From: Actinomyces weissii
GTDB taxonomy: Bacteria > Actinomycetota > Actinomycetes > Actinomycetales > Actinomycetaceae
Reading direction: 5' to 3'
Assembly (NCBI RefSeq): GCF_016598775.1
Contig: NZ_CP066802.1
Coordinates: 682,001 to 746,000, forward strand
Length of the DNA: 64,000 nt
In this document: piece by piece, positions 19,885 through 30,051 of the stretch
Layout: the number at the start of each line of letters is the position of its first letter
Numbering within the stretch: the first letter of the stretch is position 1
The notes under the pieces: generated by a model
Told to the model about the DNA's origin: nothing
The model's input: the letters and a program-made list of their open reading frames with translations, nothing else
Databases searched by the model: none
Translations under genes and position numbers: made by a program

Positions 19885-21015
19885 ATGGACACGGCCCTTC
19901 CGACGGCGTCGCCCCGCAGCGGCAACATGCTCAGCTACGTGCGGAGGCACCTGGAGCCCTTCTCTGAGCGGGGCCTGTGCCCCGTGGACAGCCTGGTGCT
20001 GTCCTGGCTGGCCTACACCCAGCTGCCGGCCGAGGCCGAGCAGGCGGGCCTCAACCTGCGCAGCTGGCAGGGCGCGCCCCTGCGGGAGCTGTACCGGGCC
20101 GAGTACTTCCCCCACTACTACGCGGGGATCCCGGGCGAGGCCGACAGCCTGCGCCTGCTGGCCGCCGTGGCCGCCAGCCCGCGCTTCCGGGACCTGCCGG
20201 TGGTCGGCTACCGCGAGCACACCGACTGGCAGGCGCAGAAGCAGTTCGCCGCCATGACCTTCCGCCTGCAACCCGACCTGTCCTACGTAGCCTTCCGGGG
20301 CACCGACGCCAGCATCGTGGGCTGGAAGGAGGACTTCAACCTCTGCTTCTGCAGCCCCGTGCCCTCACAGGTCGACGCCGCCGCCTACCTGCAGGAGGCG
20401 GCCCGGCACCTGGAGGGACGGCTGGTGGTCGGTGGGCACTCCAAGGGAGGCAACCTGGCCGTCTACGCCGCCGTCAGCGTGCCGCAGGACGTGCAGGCGC
20501 GCCTGACCCAGGTCTGCTCCCACGACGGCCCCGGCCTGCTGCCCGAGCTGGTAGAGACTGAGGCCTACGCGCGGGTGGCCCCCAAGATCAGCAAGACCGT
20601 GCCCCAGGCCTCCGTGGTCGGGCTGCTGCTGGAGGACCAGGAGCAGCACCGGGTAGTGCGCTCCAAACGGCTCCTGATCTGGCAGCACGACCCCTTCTCC
20701 TGGGTGGTGGAGGGGAGGGACTTCGCCTACGTGGACTCCCTGACGCCCTCCGCCCGCCTGGTGGACAGCACCCTGACCGCCTGGCTGCGCAGCCGCAGCC
20801 CGGAGGAGCGTGAGCGCCTGATCGACACCCTCTACGCCGTCCTGGAGGCGGCCGGGGCCCAGACCACCCAGGACCTGCTCTCCGGACGCTGGCGTACCGC
20901 ACCCGCAGTGGTACGGGCATTCAAGGACCTGGACCCACAGAGCCGCGCCTTCGTGACGCAGGCCCTGGCAGAGCTGCTGCCCCTCGGGGTCAGGTCCGTG
21001 CCGGGGCTCTGGTGA
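19885..21015 (+). CDS. DUF2974 alpha/beta-hydrolase-like protein
   Basis: At 376 residues, the protein has a lipase-like nucleophile elbow GHSKGGNLAVYAA with Ser near residue 187, preceded by the FRGTDASIVGWKEDFN oxyanion-type segment (~135-150) that marks DUF2974 (Mbeg1-like) proteins. No signal peptide is seen, so it should be cytoplasmic. Substrate unknown. The start is chosen at 19885 because a -10-like hexamer stands six bases upstream; ATG 19867 would add six residues. The C-terminal ~80 residues are helical and charged. Confidence 0.82.
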   Translation: MDTALPTASPRSGNMLSYVRRHLEPFSERGLCPVDSLVLSWLAYTQLPAEAEQAGLNLRSWQGAPLRELYRAEYFPHYYAGIPGEADSLRLLAAVAASPRFRDLPVVGYREHTDWQAQKQFAAMTFRLQPDLSYVAFRGTDASIVGWKEDFNLCFCSPVPSQVDAAAYLQEAARHLEGRLVVGGHSKGGNLAVYAAVSVPQDVQARLTQVCSHDGPGLLPELVETEAYARVAPKISKTVPQASVVGLLLEDQEQHRVVRSKRLLIWQHDPFSWVVEGRDFAYVDSLTPSARLVDSTLTAWLRSRSPEERERLIDTLYAVLEAAGAQTTQDLLSGRWRTAPAVVRAFKDLDPQSRAFVTQALAELLPLGVRSVPGLW

Positions 21016-21362
21016 CGTCCTGCGTCGGGCTCTGGACAGTCATGAGCCCATAGGGTTTCTGGCGGTTCCAGGGAGGCCGGGAGGCGTGATTCCCCCGGGA
21101 GGGTGTGGGCTCTCCGGGATGTGCCGGTCGGCCGGTACCAGGACCCACCCTGTCTGTCCTTGTAAGAGGCTCGTGGGTTACTACGAGCAGAATCCCGGTA
21201 GGTCCGCCTTCGTTCCCTGCCAGCCCACAGCCTTTCTGTGAGCCGTCGAGTGCGGCAGGGGGTGAGCGAGAGCGTTCCCTGGGGTGCTTTGTGAGGGCGC
21301 CCTGGAACCAGGTGGTCCAGGCCGCCTGAACGGTGCCGGGCCCGGCCGCTACCCTGGGTGGC
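21016..21362. other. Gene-free interval
   Basis: I see no convincing coding frame, terminator or repeat here. A -10-like TACCCT at 21350-21355 belongs to the next gene. Confidence 0.5.
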
Positions 21363-21902
21363 GTGACGCAGCTGCTGGCCGCCTACCGCTCACCCCTGGG
21401 GCCGATGACCCTGGCGGTGGAGACGGCTGGCGCGCACCTGCCGGCAGGTGGGGCCTTGGTGGGCGCGTGGTTCGACGGCCAGGCCTATGACCGCGCCGGA
21501 ACCAGCGACGACGCGCTCGACGTCGTCGCCGCAGGCCTCCTGAAGCCCCCGGTGCTGGTGGCAGCCCGCAGCTGGCTGGACCGGTACTTCGCGGGCAGCG
21601 AGCCGGGGGAACCGCCTGCGCTCGCGGCACGCGGCACCCCCTTCCAGCAACAGGTCTGGAGCCTGCTGCGCCAGATACCCCGCGGACAGACCCGCACCTA
21701 CGGCCAGCTGGCCCAGGCGGTGGCCGCCGCTACGGGCAGAGCCTGCTCGGCCCGCGCCGTCGGCGGGGCTGTGGGGCGTAACCCCGTCAGTGTTTTCGTG
21801 CCCTGCCACCGGGTCGTGGGGGCAGGCGGGCGGCTGACCGGATACGCGGGTGGGACGGCCCGCAAGGAGGCCCTGCTGCGCCTTGAGGGAGTGGTGCTGT
21901 AG
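21363..21902 (+). CDS. ogt: Methylated-DNA--[protein]-cysteine S-methyltransferase (Ogt/AdaB type)
   Basis: At 179 residues, it repairs O6-methylguanine by suicidal transfer to Cys148 in PCHRVVGAGG. The DNA-binding region FQQQVWSLLRQIPRGQTRTYGQLAQAVA and the tail GYAGGTARKEALLRLE are typical. The GTG at 21363 puts VTQLLAAYRSPLGPM at the N-terminus and lies seven bases after TACCCT, probably leaderless; GTG 21333 is the alternative. It converges on a methyltransferase gene 20 bp away. Confidence 0.92.
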   Translation: MTQLLAAYRSPLGPMTLAVETAGAHLPAGGALVGAWFDGQAYDRAGTSDDALDVVAAGLLKPPVLVAARSWLDRYFAGSEPGEPPALAARGTPFQQQVWSLLRQIPRGQTRTYGQLAQAVAAATGRACSARAVGGAVGRNPVSVFVPCHRVVGAGGRLTGYAGGTARKEALLRLEGVVL

Positions 21903-21922
21903 GGCGTAGGGCGCTGCCGGGA

Positions 21923-22540
21923 TCAGTCGTTGCGGCAGCGGGCCACGCACAGCGGCTTGAAGGCCGCAAACACCTGGTGGTCCTCCACCTGCAGGCCCCA
22001 GCGTTCCAGGTGCTCTAGCAGGTCCTCGGCCTGCCACTGCTGCCCCGGACTGAATCCGGCGCGATGCCACAGGCGCGTGCCCCCAGGGCTCTGCGTGCCT
22101 TCCGTCAGCACGTAGCAGGGGAGCGCGATGTACCCGCCGGGCCGCACCACGCGCTTGAGCTCGGCGACGGCCTGCTCCGGCTGCTCCAGCAGGTGCAGCA
22201 CGTTCCCGGCCACCGTCGCGTCTACGGCGTCGTCAGCCAGGGGCAGGGCGGTGACGTCCCCGGTGCGGGCCGCCAGGTTGCGCAGCCTCTTGCGGCGGGC
22301 CTTAGCGCGGGTGCGCGCCACCATCGCAGGGGAGGCGTCGCAGGCCAGCACCCGCCACACCTGCGGGGCCAGGGCGCAGGCGAACAGGCCGGTGGCGCAG
22401 GCGGCGTCCAGCAGCAGGTCGGCAGGGGAGAGGCGCTCGGCGATGTATGCGGCTGCCTGGTTCGCTCCCGCTCGGCCGCGCACGGTAGCCAGGTCGTAGA
22501 CCGGGGCGGCGACGTCCCAGAACCTGTGTGGAAGCCTCAT
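21923..22540 (-). CDS. Class I SAM-dependent methyltransferase
   Basis: At 205 residues, this UbiE/Methyltransf_11-type protein has the SAM-binding motif I LLLDAACATGLFACALA near residue 45 (AACATG for the usual GCGTG), motif II VLACDASPAMVARTRAKA, and post-motif LPLADDAVDATVAGNVLHLL. The substrate cannot be told. The ATG at 22540 has AGGAGGAAG upstream; the longer in-frame start lacks this. A 16-bp palindrome about 55 bp upstream may be an operator. Confidence 0.8.
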   Translation of the reverse strand: MRLPHRFWDVAAPVYDLATVRGRAGANQAAAYIAERLSPADLLLDAACATGLFACALAPQVWRVLACDASPAMVARTRAKARRKRLRNLAARTGDVTALPLADDAVDATVAGNVLHLLEQPEQAVAELKRVVRPGGYIALPCYVLTEGTQSPGGTRLWHRAGFSPGQQWQAEDLLEHLERWGLQVEDHQVFAAFKPLCVARCRND

Positions 22541-22594
22541 CTGCCGTCTTCCTCCTGGGGGTCGGATATGGACGCGGGCGCTGGTGCCGCAGCG

Positions 22595-22610
22595 AACCTG
22601 CATACAGGTT
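22595..22610. promoter_or_regulatory. 16-bp palindrome, possible operator
   Basis: AACCTG-CATA-CAGGTT has perfect 6-bp arms, 55 bp upstream of the methyltransferase start. Confidence 0.35.
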
Positions 22611-22805
22611 ATGGTCTGCGACCCGATCGTGCGCGCTGCACGTGCGGGCAGGCGGCAGGGGCGGGGGACCGGGAGGGTCGCAGTACTGGGTGGTCTCCTG
22701 CCGGGAGGGTCGCAGTGCTGGGTGGCCCGCCACGCTGGGTGGGGTGCGGTGAGGCGTGGGTGGGTGCCGTCCTGCCCGTGGGCTGGGACGCTGAGCGGAG
22801 GCGGG

Positions 22806-22920
22806 CAGGTGCGGGGCGGACAGCGTCCTGTCGCACCGGGCGGAGAAGAGCAGGTGCAGGGCGGTCGGCGTCCTGTCGCACCGGGCGGAGAAGAGCAGGT
22901 GCAGGGCGGTCGGCGTCCTG
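22806..22920 (+). repeat. 45-bp tandem repeat, two full copies with partial flanking copies
   Basis: Identical 45-bp units occupy 22823-22867 and 22868-22912; both begin GCGTCCTGTCGCACCGGGCG. A third unit starts at 22913 and a diverged partial copy precedes at 22806. Shorter GGGAGGGTCGCAGT repeats occur nearby (22670-22745). The 22541-23013 interval holds no gene I can support. Confidence 0.8.
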
Positions 22921-23013
22921 TGGTGCTGGTCAGGGCGCTTGCCTACGGCGCTCAGGGGCACGTACGCTGCGCCTACCAGGTGTCATGACACCAGGCCGGA
23001 CGGAAGGACCACC

Positions 23014-23604
23014 ATGGCGCTCCCTGAACCGCAGCCCACCCCCTGGCAGAGCAGCAACGAGCTGGACCTGGAGCGGGCCGCGCTGCTCGTCGTCGACGTT
23101 CTCGGCGGCAGCAACCCCGTACCTGAGTTCCTGCAGGAGATGGCTGCCAGCTCCGTACGCCTGGCCCGGGCGGCCCGCGCGGCAGGCGTGCCGGTGTTCT
23201 TCGCCTGCGACAACCACATCCCGGGCACCGACCTGGAGGAGACGCTGTGGGGCGCGCACTCGGTCCGGGGGACCCAGGACTCCAGGCCCCTGGACGCCTT
23301 TGAGGTCACGGAGCGGGACTACGTGGTCCCTAAGCGCCGCTACTCGGCCTTCTATGCCACCGACCTGGACCTGACCCTGCGCGAGCTGGGGCGTGACACC
23401 CTGATCGTGGTGGGGGCCGACACCAATATCTGTGTGCTGCACACCCTGGCCAGCGCCTACTACCTGGGCTACCGCACCATCGTGCCCGCGGAGGCCACCG
23501 CCACCTTCCTGGTGGGCAACCAGGAGGACGGGCTGGCCTACTTCTCGCGGGTCTTCGACACCCGGGTGACCACCACTGACGACGTGCTCGCGGCCCTGTC
23601 GTGA
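23014..23604 (+). CDS. Isochorismatase-family cysteine hydrolase
   Basis: At 196 residues, the protein has the family's catalytic triad: Asp28 in LLVVDVLGG, Lys107 in VPKRRYSAF and Cys140 in GADTNICVLHT. Such enzymes hydrolyse amides or ethers such as nicotinamide, ureidoacrylate or isochorismate; no neighbour reveals the substrate. The ATG at 23014 has GGAAGGACC 5 bp upstream, and the earlier in-frame start has no family sequence. It is a single gene followed by a 63-bp palindrome. Confidence 0.87.
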   Translation: MALPEPQPTPWQSSNELDLERAALLVVDVLGGSNPVPEFLQEMAASSVRLARAARAAGVPVFFACDNHIPGTDLEETLWGAHSVRGTQDSRPLDAFEVTERDYVVPKRRYSAFYATDLDLTLRELGRDTLIVVGADTNICVLHTLASAYYLGYRTIVPAEATATFLVGNQEDGLAYFSRVFDTRVTTTDDVLAALS

Positions 23605-23697
23605 GTTCCGGTGGGTCGGGTGGGGGGTGGGCTGACCCCTAGGCGGCTCCCGAGGCGGGCCCTGTAGGTCGGGGCGGGGCGTGCCCGCCCCACCCCG

Positions 23698-23760
23698 ACT
23701 TGTGCATTTCGGCGCGAGTGGTGCCGGAATACCGCACCACTCGCGCCGAAATGCACAAGT
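23698..23760. repeat. 63-bp perfect palindromic element, copy 1
   Basis: Two 27-bp arms (23698-23724 and 23734-23760; the left begins ACTTGTGCATTTCGGCGCGA) are exactly complementary around the 9-base loop CGGAATACC. An identical element is at 30052-30114. It lies downstream of a gene, with no T-run, so a REP-like element is more likely than an ordinary terminator. Confidence 0.93.
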
Positions 23761-23892
23761 GGAGGCGAAGGGGGTGCCCAGTGGGTGTGGGGGTGCCCAG
23801 GGGGTGTGGGGGCGTCCAGGGGGCGCAGATAGTGCGCCCGGCAGGCCCCGCCGTCGTCGAGAAGCCACCAGCAGCCACCAGACCCGCCCGAG

Positions 23893-23951
23893 CTATCCAC
23901 AACTAAGGTAACCCTTACCGGTCTCGCGGGCCATATGTCCCGGTCTCGTGG
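23893..23951 (+). repeat. ~58-bp dispersed element, copy A
   Basis: This element runs from TCCACAACTAAGGTAACCC through GGGCCATATGTCCCGGTCTC and ends 29 bp before the ABC-FtsX gene. Copies lie at 47497-47554 (inverted) and 47947-48004 (direct). Confidence 0.85.
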
Positions 23952-23980
23952 AATATGCTCGGGAGGACTGGAGGTGTTCC

Positions 23981-26900
23981 ATGCTAGAGCTCCACGACGT
24001 CACCAAGTCCTACCGCACCGCGTCCCTGACCCAGACGGCCCTGGACCGAGTCAGTCTGGCCTTCCGCGACAACGAGTTCGTGGCCGTGCTGGGTCAGTCC
24101 GGCTCCGGCAAGACCACCATGCTCAACGTCATCGGTGGCCTGGACCAGTTTGACGACGGCGACCTGGTTATCGACGGCGTCTCCACCAAGGACTACCGCG
24201 ACCGCGACTGGGACACCTACCGCAACAACCGCATCGGCTTCGTCTTCCAGTCCTACAACCTCATCCCCCACCAGAGCGTGCTGGCCAACGTCGAGCTGGC
24301 CCTGACCCTCTCCGGGGTCTCCCGCTCCCAGCGGCGCGCCCGCGCCCGGCAGGCCCTGGAGGACGTCGGCCTGGCCGAGCACGCCCACAAGCGCCCCTCC
24401 CAGCTCTCCGGTGGGCAGATGCAGCGTGTGGCGATCGCCCGCGCCCTGATAAACGACCCGGAGATCCTCCTGGCCGACGAGCCCACCGGCGCCCTGGACT
24501 CCGCCACCTCCCTGCAGGTCATGGACCTGCTGCGGGAGGTGGCCCGCGAGCGCCTGGTCGTCATGGTCACCCACAACCCGGAGCTGGCACGCAGCTACGC
24601 CAACCGGGTGGTGACCCTGGCGGACGGGCGCGTCCAGGCGGACACCAACCCCTTCGACCCTGACACCCCCTTGGAGGAGCGGGCAGCAGGGCAGAAGTCC
24701 AGTCAGGCGGCTGGGCAGGACCTGGAGCAGGAGACGGAGGAGGAACCAGGGCCGCTGTGGCTGCTGCCGTCCCGTCGCAGCACCCCCGCCCCCACCCGCA
24801 CCACCCGCATGGGGCTGCTGACCGCCCTGGCGCTGTCCTTCAACAACCTGATGACCAAGAAAGGCCGCACCCTCATGACCTCCTTCGCGGGGTCCATCGG
24901 GATCATCGGGATCGCCGCGATCCTGGCGCTGGCCAACGGGGTCAACGCCTATATCGCCAAGACGGAGGAGGAGGCCCTGACCTCCTACCCGCTGTCCATC
25001 CAGCGCTCCACCATGGACCTGGGCTCAGTGATAGAGGCCGCCGACGAGAACCGTGCCCAGGGCTCCCCGCAGGCGCAGGCGGGGCACCTGCGTACCCGCA
25101 ACGCCTTCACCGCCATGATGGGCTCCCGCTCCACCAACGACCTGGCCTCCCTCAAGGCCTTCCTGGAGGCCGACGGCGGCGGGGTGCGCCAGCACGTGCG
25201 CTCCATCGAGTACCGCTACAACGTCACGCCGCAGATCTACCGCAAGGACACCTCCCAGGGGGTCGTGCAGGTCCACCCGGAGCAGGCCGTCGCCAAGGTC
25301 CGCAGCGCCGCCACAGCCAGCCCCTTCGCCTCCTTCTTCTCCCTGGACGCCTTCAAGGAGATGCCTGCCGAGCCCTCCCTGTACCAGGAGGGCTACGAGG
25401 TCATGGCTGGGGCCTGGCCCACCCAGCCCACCGAGCTGGTGCTGGTGCTCAACCCCGACGGCACCATGCAGGACCTCTACGAGTACACCCTGGGCCTGCG
25501 CGACCACACCGAGCTCGACAAGATGATGGCCGCCTACCTGGACCGGCAGAACGTCACCTCCGCCGCCGCCCACGTGGGCCCCAGCAGCCCCGACGGCGCC
25601 GCCACCCCCGGCCCCGACGGTCAGCGTCCCCAGGACAGCCGTGAGTACCGCTACGAGGACATCCTGGGCACCACCTTCGCGCTGGTGCCCGCCTCAGCGC
25701 GCTACCAGTACGACCAGTCCTACGGCGTGTGGACCGACCTCTCCCAGGACCAGGAGCACATGCGCCAGGCCGTCTCCCAGGGCCGGGACCTGAAGGTGGT
25801 GGGCATCGTCAAGCCCAAGGGCAAGGAGGACGGGATGCTGCGGGGCCTGTGCTACCTGCCCTCCCTGACCGCGCAGGTGATCGAGCAGGCCGCCTCCTCC
25901 CAGATCGTCCAGGACCAGCTGGCCCACCCGGAGCGGGACGTGTTCACCGGCAAGACCTTCACCGAGCTGGCGGACCAGGCCAAGCAGGGCCCGCAGGGCC
26001 TGGACCTCAGCTCCCTGTTCACGGTGGACGGCGAGCAGATCAAGGCCTCCTTCAAGGTGGACCCCACCGTCCTGCAGACTGACCTGGCCAGCCTGGACCT
26101 CTCGGGCGTGGACGCCAGCACCATCGACGTCGGCTCCCTGGACCTGTCCGGGCTGGACCTGAGCAGCCTGGACCTGAGCGAGGCCGCCCAGCTGGACCTG
26201 TCCGGCCTGGACCTGAGCACCCTGGACCTGACCGACCTGGCCACCAGGTACCCCCAGCTGGCCCAGGTGGACTACGTCTCGATCATCACCAAGGCCCTGG
26301 CGGACGGCGCCATCAAGGACACGGCCGGGGCCCAGGTCTCGGCGACCGCCGCCCAGGTGCTCAGCGGCTTCACCAAGTACGCCTCCGAGCACCCCGGCCC
26401 GGACACTGACGGCGACGGCGTGCCGGAGACCAACATGGTGCAGCTGGTCGCCGACTACCTGGCCACACCTGAGGTGACCCAGGCCATAAACGACGTCGCC
26501 ACCTCCAACCAGGTGCTGGACCGTGCCAAACTAACCAGCAACCTCACCACCGCCCTGGGCCAGGACCCCGCCATCGCCGCCGTGGCCCAGGACGTGGGGG
26601 ACAAGGCGGCCGCGGCCATCGGCCAGGAGATCGGCAAGCAGCTGGCCAGCAACCTGTCCCAGGCCGTCTCCTCCACCCTGTCCAGCTACCTGCAGCAGAC
26701 CTTCTCCAGCGCCATGACGCAGATGATGACCGCGCTCCAGACGCAGATCTCCGCCCAGGTGGAGCAGGCCATGACCTCCCTGGCCAGCAACCTCTCCCAG
26801 GCCCTGAGCGTGGACGAGGAGGCCTTCAAGAAGGCCTTCAACCTGTCCATGGACCAGGAGCAGCTCAGTGCCCTGCTCAGCACCCTCATGCGGAGCACCA

Positions 26901-27526
26901 CGACCAGCCGGGACTCCAACCTGGCGGGCCTGGGCTGGGCCGACACCGCCGACCCCTCGGCCATCGAGATCTTCCCCAAGGACTTCCGGTCCAAGGACGC
27001 CGTCAAGACGGTGCTGGCCGACTACAACCAGGCCCGTACCCAGGCGGGGGAGGAGTCCAAGACCATCCGCTACACCGACGTCGTGGCCCTGCTGATGAGC
27101 TCGGTGACCCGCATCATCAACATCATCACCTGGATGCTGATCGCCTTCGTGTCCATCTCCCTGGTGGTCTCCTCCATCATGATCGCGATCATCACCTACA
27201 TCTCCGTGCTGGAGCGCAAGAAGGAGATCGGGATCCTGCGGGCGATCGGCGCCTCCAAGGCGGATGTACGCCACGTGTTCAACGCCGAGACGGTGATCGA
27301 GGGGCTGCTGGCGGGGCTGCTGGGCATCGGGATCACCCTGCTGCTGACCCTGCCCGCCAACGCCTTCGTGTCGGCGCGCTTCGGGGTCTACCCGATCGCC
27401 CACCTGCCTGCGGGGTCTGGTCTCGCCCTGATCGCGGTGTCGGTGGGACTGACGCTCGTGGCAGGGCTGCTGCCCGCCAGCAAGGCCGCCCGGGAGGACC
27501 CGGTGGAGGCCCTGCGCAGCGAGTAG
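23981..27526 (+). CDS. ABC transporter, fused ATPase and FtsX-type permease with long extracellular domain
   Basis: This 1181-residue MacB/FtsX-type protein has its ATPase first: Walker [10 protein letters not shown] (~40), signature LSGGQMQR (~142), Walker [14 protein letters not shown] (~163). After a charged linker comes TM1 ([20 protein letters not shown], ~305), then ~700 extracellular residues, then three C-terminal helices including [20 protein letters not shown] with the FtsX motif [17 protein letters not shown]. The outer domain has LDLS/LSGLDL repeats at ~703-755 and long Gln/Ser/Leu helices after ~880. Such pumps act in peptide efflux or envelope signalling. The ATG follows GAGG. 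Confidence 0.9.
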   Translation: MLELHDVTKSYRTASLTQTALDRVSLAFRDNEFVAVLGQSGSGKTTMLNVIGGLDQFDDGDLVIDGVSTKDYRDRDWDTYRNNRIGFVFQSYNLIPHQSVLANVELALTLSGVSRSQRRARARQALEDVGLAEHAHKRPSQLSGGQMQRVAIARALINDPEILLADEPTGALDSATSLQVMDLLREVARERLVVMVTHNPELARSYANRVVTLADGRVQADTNPFDPDTPLEERAAGQKSSQAAGQDLEQETEEEPGPLWLLPSRRSTPAPTRTTRMGLLTALALSFNNLMTKKGRTLMTSFAGSIGIIGIAAILALANGVNAYIAKTEEEALTSYPLSIQRSTMDLGSVIEAADENRAQGSPQAQAGHLRTRNAFTAMMGSRSTNDLASLKAFLEADGGGVRQHVRSIEYRYNVTPQIYRKDTSQGVVQVHPEQAVAKVRSAATASPFASFFSLDAFKEMPAEPSLYQEGYEVMAGAWPTQPTELVLVLNPDGTMQDLYEYTLGLRDHTELDKMMAAYLDRQNVTSAAAHVGPSSPDGAATPGPDGQRPQDSREYRYEDILGTTFALVPASARYQYDQSYGVWTDLSQDQEHMRQAVSQGRDLKVVGIVKPKGKEDGMLRGLCYLPSLTAQVIEQAASSQIVQDQLAHPERDVFTGKTFTELADQAKQGPQGLDLSSLFTVDGEQIKASFKVDPTVLQTDLASLDLSGVDASTIDVGSLDLSGLDLSSLDLSEAAQLDLSGLDLSTLDLTDLATRYPQLAQVDYVSIITKALADGAIKDTAGAQVSATAAQVLSGFTKYASEHPGPDTDGDGVPETNMVQLVADYLATPEVTQAINDVATSNQVLDRAKLTSNLTTALGQDPAIAAVAQDVGDKAAAAIGQEIGKQLASNLSQAVSSTLSSYLQQTFSSAMTQMMTALQTQISAQVEQAMTSLASNLSQALSVDEEAFKKAFNLSMDQEQLSALLSTLMRSTTTSRDSNLAGLGWADTADPSAIEIFPKDFRSKDAVKTVLADYNQARTQAGEESKTIRYTDVVALLMSSVTRIINIITWMLIAFVSISLVVSSIMIAIITYISVLERKKEIGILRAIGASKADVRHVFNAETVIEGLLAGLLGIGITLLLTLPANAFVSARFGVYPIAHLPAGSGLALIAVSVGLTLVAGLLPASKAAREDPVEALRSE

Positions 27527-27715
27527 GCCGGGCGACCCGCCCCGGAGCGGCACGGATTCGCACCAGGCCGCCAGCAGTCCGGCGCCGACCTGCCAGCAAG
27601 GCTGTCACCAGTCCGTCACCGGTCCGCTTCCGCAACGCCGCCACACTGACGGCGCAGTGACGGCGCGCGGGCAGGTCCTGTGGCCGCTAATACGGCGTTG
27701 GGGCCAGGAGCCTGG

Positions 27716-27727
27716 CAGTATCTAGGC
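27716..27727 (+). promoter_or_regulatory. -10-like element of the amylase gene, leaderless arrangement
   Basis: CAGTAT (27716-27721) ends six bases before GTG 27728. No ribosome-binding site is at a useful distance. Confidence 0.4.
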
Positions 27728-29344
27728 GTGATGACTAACAGCGTGTCAGAACCCGGCAGCCCGAGCCTGGCCCCGGGGGAGGCCCAGGACACGGCGTCCT
27801 CCGCAGGCTGCGAGCAGGCGCGTAACCCGCTGGCCCCCGCCGTGCCGAGCGTGGTGCCCACCAACCCTGTGCTCCTGCAGGCCTTCGCCTGGGACCTGAC
27901 CGCTGACTCCAGCCACTGGCGGCTCCTGGCGGACAACGCCCAGCTGCTGGCGGACGCCGGGGTCACCAGCGTGTGGCTGCCGCCCGCCTACAAGGGCCAG
28001 GGCGGGGTGGAGGACGTGGGCTACGGCGTCTACGACCGCTACGACCTGGGCGAGTTCGACCAGAAGGGCACCGTCCCCACCAAGTACGGCACCAAGGACG
28101 AGTACCTGGCCGCCGTCTCCGCCCTGCACCGCGCCGGCATCAGCGTGCTGGCCGACGTGGTGCTCAACCACATGATGGGGGGCGACGAGTCCGAGACCGT
28201 GCGCGCCACCGAGGTGGACCCCTGCAACCGCAACCACCGCCTGGGCGAGCCCCACGAGATCACCGCCTGGACCCGCTACACCTTCCCCGGGCGGGCGGGC
28301 GCATACTCGGACTTCACCTGGGACGCCAGCTGCTTCCGGGGCGCCGACTGGGACCAGGACACGCAGCGTTCCGCCCTGTGGCTCTTTGAGGGCAAGGAGT
28401 GGGCCACCCAGGTCTCCAACGAGTACGGCAACTACGACTACCTCATGGGCACTGACGTGGACACCTCCGAGCCTGAGGTAGCCGCCGAGCTGGCCCGCTG
28501 GGGTGAGTGGTTCGTGCGTACCACCGGGGTGGACGGCCTGCGCCTGGATGCCGTCAAGCACATTGACCGGGGCTTCCTGACCCGGTGGCTCCCCGCCCTG
28601 CGCCAGGCCACCTGCCGCCCCCTGCCCACCGTGGGCGAGTACTGGTCCGGTGACCTGGGCGAGCTGCAGACCTACCTGGGGGAGCAGCCGGTCATGAGCC
28701 TGTTCGACGTGCCCCTGCACTTCCACCTGCACGCCGCCTCCTGCTCCGACGGCCAGGTGGACCTCTCGCGCCTCTTTGAGGGGACCCTGGTGGGCACCGA
28801 CCCGCAGCACGCGGTGACCTTCGTGGAGAACCACGACACCCAGCCCCGCCAGTCCCTGGCCTCCCCGGTGGAGTCCTGGTTCAAGCCCAGCGCCTACGCC
28901 CTGATCCTGCTGCGCGCCCAGGGCCTGCCCTGCGTGTTCTGGGGGGACCTTTTCGGCACCCCCGAGACCGGCGACCTGCCCGCCGTCGTGGAGCTGCCAC
29001 TGCTGCTGGCGGTGCGCCGGACCCTGGCCCACGGCCCCCAGCACGACTTCCTGGACAGCCCGGACGTGATCGGCTTCACCCGGGAGGGGGACGCCGCCCA
29101 CCCCGGCTCCGGCCTGGTCGTGCTCCTGTCCGACCGCCGCCACGCCACCAAGTGGATGGAGGTAGGGGCCGCCCACGCGGGCGAGGAGTGGATCTGCGTG
29201 CTCGGCGGGCACGGCACGGTGGTGGTCAACCAGGACGGCTGGCTGGAGGCCACGGTGGGCGACGGCGGGCTCAGCGTCTACGTGCCCGCGGCGGCTGAGC
29301 CCGTCCTGGAGCGGGAGGGCCGCCGCCTGCTGCGGCAGCGCTGA
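27728..29344 (+). CDS. Alpha-amylase family glycosyl hydrolase, GH13 (cytoplasmic type)
   Basis: At 538 residues, the TIM barrel opens with PVLLQAFAWDLTADSSHWRLL (~45), the sequence style of cytoplasmic AmyA/AmyS (GH13_5). Catalytic residues are Asp274 in GLRLDAVKH (nucleophile), Glu304 in VGEYWSGD (acid/base) and Asp370 in VENHDTQ. LADVVLNHMMGGDE is the calcium-site region. It should hydrolyse alpha-1,4 glucans such as internal maltodextrin or glycogen fragments. No signal peptide is present; the first ~35 residues are low-complexity. Start is GTG 27728 or the adjacent ATG 27731. Confidence 0.9.
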   Translation: MMTNSVSEPGSPSLAPGEAQDTASSAGCEQARNPLAPAVPSVVPTNPVLLQAFAWDLTADSSHWRLLADNAQLLADAGVTSVWLPPAYKGQGGVEDVGYGVYDRYDLGEFDQKGTVPTKYGTKDEYLAAVSALHRAGISVLADVVLNHMMGGDESETVRATEVDPCNRNHRLGEPHEITAWTRYTFPGRAGAYSDFTWDASCFRGADWDQDTQRSALWLFEGKEWATQVSNEYGNYDYLMGTDVDTSEPEVAAELARWGEWFVRTTGVDGLRLDAVKHIDRGFLTRWLPALRQATCRPLPTVGEYWSGDLGELQTYLGEQPVMSLFDVPLHFHLHAASCSDGQVDLSRLFEGTLVGTDPQHAVTFVENHDTQPRQSLASPVESWFKPSAYALILLRAQGLPCVFWGDLFGTPETGDLPAVVELPLLLAVRRTLAHGPQHDFLDSPDVIGFTREGDAAHPGSGLVVLLSDRRHATKWMEVGAAHAGEEWICVLGGHGTVVVNQDGWLEATVGDGGLSVYVPAAAEPVLEREGRRLLRQR

Positions 29345-29414
29345 CGGCGCGCCGCCCGCCCAGGTACCCTGCCAGCAGACGCCGTCGCCCGGCGGCCCGG
29401 CCCAAGGAGGAACC

Positions 29415-29999
29415 GTGCCCACCCCAGACCAGCTCACCACTGACCAGACCGTCGCCGTGCTGATCGCCCCCGGCCTGGAGGAGGTGGAGGCGCTGGCCGT
29501 GGTGGACGTGCTCTACCGGGCAGGCGTGCGCGTGGACATGCTCTCCACCACCGGCTCCCTGGAGGTCACCGGCTCCCACAAGATCACCTTCCGCTGCGAC
29601 GCCCTGGCCGCGGACAACGACCTGTCCGGCTACACCCTGGTGATGCTGCCCGGCGGGATCCCCGGCACCCCCAACCTCCAGGCCAACGAGCAGGTCACCA
29701 CGGAGGCCGCCCGCCGCGTCCAGGCCGGTGAGCCCCTGGCCGCCATCTGCGCCGCCCCCTCGATCCTGGCCGGGCTGGGGCTGCTGCGTGGGCGCCAGGC
29801 CACCGCCAACCCCGCCTTCATGCAGGCGCTGGAGGACGGCGGGGCCGTCCTGCGGACCGAGCCCGTGGTGGTGGACGGCGCGGTGCTCACCAGCCGGGGC
29901 ATGGGCACTGCCATAGACCTGGGCCTGGAGATCGTGCGCCTGCTGCTGGGGGAGCAGGCGGTGGAGGCTGTCAGCCAGGGGATCGTCCACCAGGGCTGA
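29415..29999 (+). CDS. DJ-1/PfpI family protein
   Basis: At 194 residues, the flavodoxin-like fold has the family's Glu in LEEVEALAVVDVLYRAG (~20) and the nucleophile-elbow Cys in AAICAAPSILAGLGLL (~113). The LMLPGGIPGTPNL loop is typical of the YajL/DJ-1 subgroup, linked to protein or nucleotide deglycation and oxidative stress, though activities are debated. AAGGAGG lies 5 bp before the GTG. It follows the amylase gene by 70 bp, probably in one transcript, and is followed by the second 63-bp palindrome. Confidence 0.88.
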   Translation: MPTPDQLTTDQTVAVLIAPGLEEVEALAVVDVLYRAGVRVDMLSTTGSLEVTGSHKITFRCDALAADNDLSGYTLVMLPGGIPGTPNLQANEQVTTEAARRVQAGEPLAAICAAPSILAGLGLLRGRQATANPAFMQALEDGGAVLRTEPVVVDGAVLTSRGMGTAIDLGLEIVRLLLGEQAVEAVSQGIVHQG

Positions 30000-30051
30000 G
30001 CCCCGGACCCGCCGACTGCTCCAGCGCCGCCCGTACCTCTCCCTCGCTTCC

